A stretch of 64,000 bases of DNA from Pseudomonas sp. Marseille-Q3773. GTDB taxonomy: Bacteria > Pseudomonadota > Gammaproteobacteria > Pseudomonadales > Pseudomonadaceae. The first letter of the stretch is position 1. Each line of letters starts with the position of its first letter. The stretch spans positions 1-64,000 of the forward strand of contig NZ_OU745390.1 in NCBI RefSeq assembly GCF_916618955.1, in the 5' to 3' direction. This document shows, piece by piece, positions 60,901 to 64,000 of the stretch. The position numbers and the translations under genes were made by a program. Below the pieces are notes generated by a model. That model had not been told where the DNA came from and made no database searches. It saw only the letters and a program-made list of their open reading frames with translations.

Positions 60901-62152
60901 GGCGGCCGGTGCAGCGGGTGCGGCCGGCGGCGAGCTGGTTGCCCGCCTGATCACTCAGCAGTTGTATGGCACCAGCGACAGCAACTCGCTCAGCGAAGAA
61001 CAGAAACAGACCGTTTCTGCGCTGTCGACGCTGGCAGCCGGGCTTTCGGGTGGCCTGGTGGAAGGTAATAGCGCTGGGGCGGTCGCAGGTGCTGGTGCGG
61101 GGCGTAACGCGGTTGAAAACAACCTGCTGGCGAACAAGTACGGCGTTGAACGGCTGGATGCAGCCAGCCGGGCGTTGTACGAGAAGCTCAAGGCTGCTGG
61201 TATTGGCAGCATTGATGAGTTGCACGAGCGGTATAAAGCCTGTGGAGGAAATGGCAACTGCGAGGTTGGTATTCGTGATGAATACCGGCAGCAGGAGAAA
61301 CAGGCTGGGGAAAAGCTTGTTGAGCTGTACCAGAGCGGCAGGCTGAGCAAAGCGGAATACGACCTTCTGGTAACGGATTACGCCATTGCGATGATGAGGG
61401 GGGTAGTGGACGCGCAGAAGAGCGACGCCGACGCGAGCTTCCTTGATGTCTATGCGCTGTCGGGCAGCGACTGGTCGCCTATGGGCGTTGTTGCCAATCG
61501 GTATGTGAAGGCGATCAGAGAGAGTGAGCTGTTTGCGGAGTGGAGAGGGCAAGGGTTAAGTGAGGAGGCAATCATTGAGCGGGCACGTCAGGATGGCTTG
61601 CTCGGCTCGACTTTGTCGCCGGTGGATGTGCCAGGGATCATCAGCCTTGTCGATAAAGGTGCTTCGCGGGATGATGTAGTAAAATTTGCGGCGGTGCTGA
61701 TACTAGGCAAAGCTATCAGCGGTGCAAAAGGGAACCTGCCTTCCAAAACTGCAGTTCAAGAGCTTGAGGTAGACTCTTATCAAAATCTGAAAGCGAGAGA
61801 AGTGGTGGGTGATGGTCTAGAACATGACCATATTCCTTCATTTGCTGCGTTGCGTACGGCAAAGGAAGCTGAATTAGGCCGCCCTCTTACTGATGTGGAA
61901 ACGAAGGCCCTTTATCAAAATGCGACTGCTGTAGAGGTTCCACGAGATGTACATGTTGCAGGTCCTACGTACGGCGGAAAAAATACGCCAGCTCAAATTC
62001 AGAAAGATGCGGCAGACCTTTGCGGTGCAGTTTGTCGTGATACAGCTGCGTTGCGAGCTAATTTAACGAGCCGAGGCTACGACTCAAAGCTTGTGGATGA
62101 AACCGTTAAAAAAATTGTGGAAAGAAATCGTCAGACAGGGGTTATTGAATAA
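48974..62152 (+). CDS. cdiA: CdiA, contact-dependent inhibition exoprotein with nuclease-like toxin tip
   Basis: A 4392-residue giant filamentous exoprotein that displays a toxin to neighbouring cells. From N to C: signal sequence (GLAFMLANLMFWQPLVAMAD, cleaved near residue 49); TPS secretion domain (DGIVVNGSG, LILGN-type repeats, NPYGVTCNGCGF at about 155-166); several thousand residues of FHA repeats built around LDNRQG/LDNSGG-like motifs; a Tyr/Cys segment (YTARVGEVACIEGYNAGDCG, about 2455) and a region YWYESPGYNPDNLGGLQADL near 2560, where receptor-binding/export-arrest regions are usual; a second repeat array; and VENN at 4047-4050. The C-terminal 342 residues are the toxin module: a pre-toxin part to 4249, the junction GAKG (4250-4253), then a ~139-residue domain with LEHDHIPSFAA (His 4284, His 4286) and DVHVAGPTYGGKN (His 4327). 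That last part is AT-rich. The toxin family (HNH/EndoVII-like nuclease) is inference. Confidence 0.93.
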   Translation: MDVRQFAFLARQPSAALQPRQTFWGLSKRGLAFMLANLMFWQPLVAMADGIVVNGSGTQLGQAGNGVPIVNIAAPSAAGLSHNKFSDYNVGQQGVILNNATGRTQATQLGGIILGNSNLGGRAASTILNEVNGGNPSQLKGYTEVAGRSAHVIVANPYGVTCNGCGFINTPKATLTTGKPVIENGQLQRYQVEQGSVAIEGAGLNASNVDQFEIITRSARINAEIQARQLALVAGSNDVDAHSLAATARSADLAQAPQLAIDSSALGGMYANTIKLVGTEAGVGVKLDGKLIASGGDIQLDANGQLRLAEATAANGSVAIKAGQLDAQGTVYAGNALQVRTQGDLNNRQALAAGQRISLDSGGRLSNQGIIEAGVNADNSRNTTGDVRLNAAQVDNHGHTVVASRDLNVTARQSLNNQGGTLAAQQQLSASAATLDNRNAGRLVAGGQADLTATGLLNGQGGLIDGVTVNAKVGQLDNTAGTLRAGQHLGLTANAAVDNRGGQLTSLQTLSLEAGQVNNSDGGRIASNQALRASVTGLDQHNGGRLTSASELSLDLHKGQLNNQGGLINAPRLTLANLGSVDNRQGEISSAQAFALVARSLDNSLGKLLGNQNLTVQLEQALNNTGGLVSASGVEVRAASLDNHQGTLTSRANLVLQVAGASNNQAGEISSVGTTSLKGGSLDNQAGQVSADGALQVALDNALDNRQGLLGSGGAIDLQAGSLDNRQGGSLVGDAGLAARVAGLLDNQQGEINVKGGLDLHAGKLDNRTGKLRAGQEARLEVDQLDNRQQGLLNSLAAFSYKGTQLDNRGGLLSAAGPLRLEGASLDNSGGRVSSQRALVAQLGRIINQGGELVAQGDLVLTGTSLDNRSNGLVGGTSALQLNVADIDNRGGEISTSKGVTLQGSRLDNSDSGKVLAGSNLQLQMAELINRNLGLLSAAGPLTLVGQQLDNSLGRLVSGGDLDIGLAGGLANQQGLITAEGRLGATVGSLDNSSGKLSSAADMTLASAGALRNRSGSITTHAGLALTSGSLDNGAAGLLSSKGAARLDTGTFDNGQGAQLLSGDRLDLKTGQLNNGQGSRIASEKALVASVTGLAQDGGQLFSKSALTLDLNHGQLRNRQGLINAPLLVLNNLAEVDNQQGEISSAQAFTVAARSLDNSHGRLIAEQGLTLRIEQLLNNLKGLVSADGLGLHSGSLDNSQGLISSRAGQVVAVDGELLNQGGTLIADQQLELQAASLVNQQGQVSAGGALQARVGKLDNQAGVLVAATTLKLGGEVLDNRQAGLVGASQGLEVQVKAVDNRGGELSSKANVTLGGERLDNSEGGKVLADGKLQMAVAQVINRSKGVLSGKAGLGLTGNSLDNAGGLLLSHKALDATLQGTLDNRQGLISAEGTLGLASHQLDNRAGSVTSAGDLTLKHTGNVLNQAGELVTDAALHLSAAQVGNSDQGTISAKGPATLRANSLDNSRQGRIDSGASLGLVTGQLDNRDAGRIASDGALDINASGLDQQGGQLFSNSALTLDLNHGLLDNRQGLLNAPLLVLKNLDGVNNQGGEISSAQAFTLAARSLDNSNGKVLSNQSLMLRIDQALGNIKGLIAAASLDARAASLDNSGGTLTSRGDLGLQLADGLSNGQQGLISAAGLLAIAARSVNNQAGSLLGNAIRVDFGSATGDLNNDSGLITTAGALTLDHLRDLSNRSGEISTRQDLGLAGRNLDNSAGKLISSGQLNVTARHLNNQGGLVSGWQGLGVNLGSLDNRQQGTLSSRNGALDAQVSGELLNSAGGALVSQQALNVTAANLDNSGAGILSSAGGQRLTVSGLLNNAQGGLIDSAAALTLNAMALGNGSGSISAGQALEVNAGSLDNSAGSLIGNAAVTLKLLGALGNNHGKLASAGPLRIDNATQIDNQAGQIASQGLLSLFAASLDNRNRGTLAANQQLTLAVDGQLLNSADGLIYSQNGGADVRAASLDNAKGTLQSQGALRLASGDIDNQSGRILADAGDLDVSAGNLNNRGGVLSSLHGTLAADLRGVLSNGYDQANNRQGGITQAQALDLKVQGGIDNYGGRIAAQAGDALVTTGDFDNRNGGLYAQGLVQVSGGNFDNSGDNDGQIAGRRIDLDLSGALNNRLGIIESDSTLAIKAASLDTQTGQLRALGSGGATRLQLGGQFDNRNGSLETANSDLGLDVGSFLNAGGSLLHVGSGNFDISTANVTGAGGSIVTRGGLTLNAGSWSNSNVIQAGRLTLNVGNFSQTANGQLLASEALVGSGSDWRNDGLIASDGSLSLNLGGTYAGNGRLSSRGTLGLSAAQVNLGSAGSIAGGSATSVSVAGQLNNAGRLTSAGGLNLGAGGVNNQGTLGAGEALSVTTGALVNSDHGLIFSGKDMGLRVASLSNSYADVYSLGSLTIDRDGQGGLASSIVNRSGSLQSDLSMSLAASTIHNVRAVLQTEDKGIYTARVGEVACIEGYNAGDCGGKRNHVWEIVQRDKFEVIDASAASSITTGGNLTIHGGDLLNSSSTIGAAGNLVATVGNLTNSGVETGETETTRIFRSERTRNAGAWYQLASSITSKYWYESPGYNPDNLGGLQADLARFIGMTEAELVSLGSTRKLAAGDQSYAAVMQANGAVSINAGNGIDNSVVRPGYAYIGSGARTDTTAPGTAFSTRITLNQQLPPDLAQQQVNPLALPGFSLPSGQNGLFRLSSEAGSTPASGPQSWSMGGASLSVAQRQQPLPLAQGRTLSIGAAEQATASGTTLNTADRTQANVAGNASVVDTSLPGNVGGPALPGRSAVDDGISQASTLNGQGPLTLERVQGLPDSSVRSNPHKYLIETNPVLTDLKQFMSSDYLLANLGYNPDESAKRLGDGFYEQKLVQQAVLARTGQRYIDGQNTDEQLFKYLMDNAIQSKQQLNLAVGVSLTSEQVAALTHDIVWLESAEVNGEQVLVPVLYLAHGNNRLAPNGALIAGNDVNLIAGQNLDNVGTLRASNNLSAKAGNNLVNSGLVEAGNRLDLLAGNNLVNKAGGIIAGRDVSLAAVQDVVNERTLTSHQSSNGSYAQQRDFVDNAARVEAANNLAINAGRDLSNHGGMLSSAADTSLKAGRDVKLTSVEQVVVNDRGVRHTDSSVTQNGSSVQAGRDLIVSAGRDISAVASAIEAKRDVAMAATGDLQLAAATNEQHSASKTRKVTSQEDHVQQVGSTVVAGGNVALKAGDDLALSASRVTAGDEAYLYAGGDVQLVAQEDSDYSYYRKTKTSHSGLSSSQKTRIDSSTAITQQGSSVSGDTVVVRAGQDIGVSGSSIVSTNDTSLLAGRNVQIDSATETFEQSHASSKKKSGLLSSGGIGFTLGSTSLEKTSTSTSENAKASTIGSVLGNVTIEAGKDLGIEGSEVIAGKDITLAGQNVEITAAENHNSSEQTSKSKSSGLTLALSGTVGSAIDTAYQITRQATREEDSRLSALQGIKAGLTGVQAWQAAQQNGGMTAANASQFVGIAVSLGGQKSSSRQTQEQTVSQGSSLTSGNDLSIVATGNGAGSGGDIRVQGSQLKAGNDLLLSAERDIHLEAAANTQKLDGKNSSSGGAIGASIGVGSDGGGLSIFANANKGAGNEKGNGTTWTETTLDAGNEATLRSGRDTALKGAQVNAAKITADVGRDLTLQSLQDTDNYKSKQSNVSGGLSVTIIGTGGASGSLSVSKTKLDSKYQSVQEQTGLFAGKGGYQVDVGKHTQLDGSVIASTADADKNRLSTGTLGWSAIANKAEFKSQMASASISGGNGGTDRFTSNMPSGTLIAYNHSGSASGTTASAVSEGTLEIRDPGRQQQDVASLSHDVEHANDSISPIYDKEKEQRRLQQVQLIGEIGTQVSDIVRTEGQLKADKEARAELDARGIPAPGKGASDEAVKAYQEQLVATEAYQRIMGKYGTSGDYQRVTQAVTAALQGLAGGDIGSALAGASAPYLAQVIKKSTGDNKALNVMAHAVLGAVVAQAQGNSAAAGAAGAAGGELVARLITQQLYGTSDSNSLSEEQKQTVSALSTLAAGLSGGLVEGNSAGAVAGAGAGRNAVENNLLANKYGVERLDAASRALYEKLKAAGIGSIDELHERYKACGGNGNCEVGIRDEYRQQEKQAGEKLVELYQSGRLSKAEYDLLVTDYAIAMMRGVVDAQKSDADASFLDVYALSGSDWSPMGVVANRYVKAIRESELFAEWRGQGLSEEAIIERARQDGLLGSTLSPVDVPGIISLVDKGASRDDVVKFAAVLILGKAISGAKGNLPSKTAVQELEVDSYQNLKAREVVGDGLEHDHIPSFAALRTAKEAELGRPLTDVETKALYQNATAVEVPRDVHVAGPTYGGKNTPAQIQKDAADLCGAVCRDTAALRANLTSRGYDSKLVDETVKKIVERNRQTGVIE
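50534..53823 (+). repeat. Three long internal repeats in the cdiA FHA region
   Basis: Three ~390-nt segments (about 50534-50926, 52205-52596 and 53439-53823) share the order GRIAS... / VTGLDQ-like / LDLNHGQL / NAPLLVL / GEISSAQAF / ARSLDNS / EQ-LNN. They are spaced by about 1.67 kb and 1.23 kb. This is a higher-order repeat above the usual ~20-residue FHA unit, as expected from duplication within the filament. Confidence 0.8.
61452..61732 (+). repeat. Copy 1 of the 281-nt CdiA pre-toxin duplication
   Basis: The segment encoding ALSGSDWSPMGVVANRYVKA through ISGAKG. A second copy with about 14 differences by eye lies at 63594-63874. The right half of both copies is almost identical. Confidence 0.95.
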
Positions 62153-62610
62153 TGAATGCTTGGTCGGATTTTGTTCGAGCTCTTGGTCAAGGCGAGGAAG
62201 AGCCGATAGTGACGGAGGTGTGTCACAGGGTTGGAGAGCTTCCGATCATTTTAGAAACCCCAGACAGTTATAATGATTCGGTGGGGAAAACCAAGTTTTA
62301 TAAATTTTTTGAGTCAGGTTTGGAATTTGGGTTTCGCGCGGGAAAATTAAACCATATTCATTTTTTTGTACAAGCTCATGAGGGGTATTCTGCGTATAGA
62401 GGGGATATGCTTGGTCGCGTGGCTCAGGCGTGGAGTGAACAAGAGGTTCTTCAAGAGCTAGGTCGTGCCGATAAAGGGGGGCAAGGTAGGCTTGATATGT
62501 TAATCGGCTATGTGCATCCGTGGGTGAAGTACGAGTTTGGGATGCATGCTTTGCGTATGGAATTTTCTAAAGATGGTAATTTGTGGAAGGCAACTCTAAT
62601 GTCTGCTTGA
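62152..62610 (+). CDS. cdiI: CdiI, immunity protein for the CdiA toxin (family unknown)
   Basis: A 152-residue soluble protein. Its ATG overlaps the cdiA stop (TAATG), the classic arrangement of a CDI immunity gene coupled to its toxin. N-terminus MNAWSDFVRALGQGEEEPIV, aromatic-rich core (GKTKFYKFFESGLEFGFRAG, LNHIHFFVQAHEGYS), then YVHPWVKYEFGMHALRMEFS. The composition is AT-rich. I do not recognise a Pfam family. Function as immunity is inferred from position only. Confidence 0.82.
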   Translation: MNAWSDFVRALGQGEEEPIVTEVCHRVGELPIILETPDSYNDSVGKTKFYKFFESGLEFGFRAGKLNHIHFFVQAHEGYSAYRGDMLGRVAQAWSEQEVLQELGRADKGGQGRLDMLIGYVHPWVKYEFGMHALRMEFSKDGNLWKATLMSA

Positions 62611-62646
62611 TGGAGTGAGCATAAGGGGTGGTTGAAATTTGCTTGA

Positions 62647-63162
62647 TATTCAATTGGTGCAAAAGGAACTGCTACGGCTGGTGCGCAAGCAGCCTCTACA
62701 CTTCCGAAGAACTTTAACGAGTCAGTTCTCGGTCATAACACCCAGATCGGCGTTCGAAACAGTAAGGCGGGTACGACTTCTGGTGCCCACAACAATGATG
62801 CATTCATGGAGTCGGTTGAGAAAACCGGTGCGAAGATTTCCAACAAGATCACAGATAGTCGTTTCCCAGGGGTTGTTGAATACAGCTATCAGTTGCCTAG
62901 AACTAATACAAAGGGTGAATTGATTGGTGGGTATAAACCGCTGTCCACGAAAACAACTTACGATTCAAAAGTACTGTCGGACAGTAAGGTGGCTGATATG
63001 TCTAGTCGTGCGGCAGTCCAGGCTGAGTCTGTTTTCCAAACTAATCCAGCCTTGAGAGAGGCTAGTATTAAAATTGATGGTTATTACTTCCAGGTGACAC
63101 GTAATAGCAAGACTGGAGAAATAACAAACTCCTTCATCGCTATGCCGCCCAGGACAAAATGA
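62647..63162 (+). pseudogene. Orphan cdiA-CT module 1 (CdiA_C tRNase-like)
   Basis: An open frame after the TGA at 62644, without a start codon or secretion signals. It begins YSIGAKGTATAGAQAASTLP, so the GAKG junction of the main CdiA is conserved. The toxin part contains VLGHNTQIGVRN, TSGAHNNDAFMESVEKTGAK, RFPGVVEYSYQLPR and GGYKPLSTKTTYDSKVLSD. This pattern (HNxxF...PGVxEYxYQ...GGYK...KTxYD) matches what I know as the CdiA C-terminal tRNase domain. A short version could in principle start at ATG 62806. Such orphan toxins are usually silent until recombined onto cdiA. It overlaps its own immunity gene. Confidence 0.82.
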
Positions 63163-63557
63163 TGGCTATTTTATCTTGGCTTGAAACGCTCAAGAAATCA
63201 TTCGCTTCCACCGGTCTGGATTATGAAGACCTCTACGAGCTAATAGAGGCATCTATAGAGAGGGGGAGGACCAATTTTCCGGCGTTTATCTATGAGGCTT
63301 CGAAGGGTTTCGGCTTCTCTGTGGGCGAAGGGTATTTCTATTCTCTTGATCAGGATTGGGATGATCCTGAAGAATTTAATGAGGTTAGTTTCTTTTTGGG
63401 GGAGGTGGAGACCTCAAGTATTCCTGTATTCGATTATGTTTTTTTAATGAAAATTGCGGCCGATGTTTACTCTGCGTTCTTCCCTGAAGAGAGGGGTAGT
63501 GTTTTAAATTCGGCTAAAAGATTAGAAGAGCGTTACTCAAAGAAATCCCCGGTCTAG
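63159..63557 (+). CDS. cdiI: CdiI2, immunity protein for the orphan tRNase-like toxin
   Basis: A 132-residue acidic protein whose ATG overlaps the stop of the orphan toxin (ATGATG at 63159). FPAFIYEASKGFGFSVGEGY and DDPEEFNEVSFFLGE fit the CdiI family that protects from CdiA_C ribonuclease toxins, as I remember it. Retaining the immunity gene with a silent toxin keeps siblings safe if the module is activated. A terminator-like hairpin overlaps the stop. Confidence 0.82.
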   Translation: MMAILSWLETLKKSFASTGLDYEDLYELIEASIERGRTNFPAFIYEASKGFGFSVGEGYFYSLDQDWDDPEEFNEVSFFLGEVETSSIPVFDYVFLMKIAADVYSAFFPEERGSVLNSAKRLEERYSKKSPV

Positions 63558-63574
63558 CCGGGGCTATATATTTT
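63547..63574 (+). terminator. Terminator-like hairpin overlapping the cdiI2 stop
   Basis: CCCCGG TCTAG CCGGGG followed by CTATATATTTT. The TAG stop codon of cdiI2 lies in the loop. A short stem but with an AT/T-rich tail. Confidence 0.6.
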
Positions 63575-63586
63575 ACTCAGCAGTAA

Positions 63587-64000
63587 TTTAGCCATGCGCT
63601 GTCGGGCAGCGACTGGTCGCCAATAGGCGTTGTTGCCAATCCGTATGTGAAGGCTATTAGAGCTAGCGAGCTGATTGCGGAATGGAGAGGGCAAGGGTTA
63701 AGTGAGGAGGAAATCAATGAGCGGGCACGTCAGGATGGCTTGCTCGGCTCGACTTTGGCGCCGGTGGATGTGCCAGGGATCATCAGCCTTGTCGATAAAG
63801 GTGCTTCGCGGGATGATGTAGTAAAATTTGCGGCGGTGCTGATACTAGGCAAAGCTACCAGCGGTGCAAAAGGGGCTCTAAATTCGACTCTGGCGAGAGA
63901 CGAGTTAATTTCTGGTTTGCCTGCAGGTACCAAGATCACTCCTGAAAGCGTTGTCGACATTCGAAAATTACCAGATGGTCGGACCGTATGGCTTGAAACT
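63587..64000 (+). pseudogene. Orphan cdiA-CT module 2, 3' end outside window
   Basis: Frame opens after the TAA at 63584 and continues to the right edge, so the module is partial here. ALSGSDWSPIGVVANPYVKA through DKGASRDDVVKFAAVLILGK repeats the pre-toxin part of CdiA (copy 2 of the 281-nt duplication, 63594-63874). At the junction (SGAKG) it changes to a new sequence, ALNSTLARDELISGLPAGTK, then ITPESVVDIRKLPDGRTVWLE. So it is a third, different toxin tip. No start codon fits, so it is presumably silent. Toxin family not assignable from this fragment; its immunity gene should lie just right of the window. Confidence 0.87.
63594..63874 (+). repeat. Copy 2 of the 281-nt CdiA pre-toxin duplication
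   Basis: See copy 1 at 61452-61732. The differences cluster in the left half; the last ~140 nt, up to the junction AGCGGTGCAAAAGGG, differ at only about two positions. Long identical sequence next to the junction gives a substrate for homologous recombination between the orphan and the main cdiA. Confidence 0.95.

Noticed and set aside
59900..61552. 550-codon minus-strand frame opposite the cdiA 3' part
   Set aside because: No recognised motif; cdiA is continuous through this part and its VENN region is well conserved.
62152..64000. Possible insertion sequence or phage remnant because of low GC
   Set aside because: No transposase, integrase or terminal repeats; the AT-rich genes are CDI toxin and immunity modules.

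Overview
The window looks like the chromosome of a fluorescent pseudomonad, most likely of the Pseudomonas putida group. The core genes have high GC and typical Pseudomonas codon use. The housekeeping order yaeQ-recJ, wspABCDEFR-prfB-lysS and ppc-adk-tsaB is, as I remember it, that of P. putida. Several intergenic gaps carry paired inverted copies of the P. putida type REP palindrome (cores such as CTTCGCGGG...CCCGCTCCCACAGG). I worked only from the sequence; family names rest on motif recognition, not database searches.

Left accessory region (1-7388, minus strand): a type VI secretion vgrG island read as one operon. It holds a DotU/IcmH-type TssL, a VgrG spike, a DUF4123 chaperone/adaptor, a large VasX/BTH_I2691-like effector with hydrophobic C-terminal helices, and a two-helix membrane protein cut by the window edge. 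The last two genes become AT-rich, as exchangeable toxin cargo often does.

Core region (7660-47040): a periplasmic binding-protein-like gene; a family III CoA-transferase broken by one missing base; yaeQ and recJ; an Old Yellow Enzyme family reductase; a five-gene putrescine import/oxidation operon with the same order as E. coli ydcSTUVW; a DUF533 protein; the complete Wsp surface-sensing/c-di-GMP pathway ending in the diguanylate cyclase WspR; prfB with its programmed +1 frameshift; lysS; a TetR regulator; a lipoprotein; a DUF1704/QEGLA putative metallopeptidase followed by a lipoprotein hydrolase and a small membrane protein; an OmpA-like and a DUF4398 lipoprotein; ppc, adk and tsaB; a row of conserved genes (DUF72, an ICL/PEP mutase family enzyme, an extensin-like protein); rsmJ; and a second TetR regulator.

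Right accessory region (47220-64000): a contact-dependent inhibition (CDI) locus. CdiB is the outer-membrane transporter and CdiA is a 4392-residue exoprotein with a two-partner-secretion domain, long filamentous-haemagglutinin repeats, a VENN motif and a C-terminal toxin that looks like a metal-dependent nuclease. Behind it are its cognate immunity gene, an orphan second toxin module with its own immunity gene, and the start of a third orphan module. The third module carries a 281-nt duplication of the CdiA pre-toxin region. All three toxin modules are joined at the same short sequence (GGTGCAAAAGG, encoding GAKG), which looks like the point at which toxin tips are exchanged.

No stretch longer than 300 bases lacks a gene or gene remnant. 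The larger gaps hold REP palindromes, hairpins and probable promoters, listed individually.
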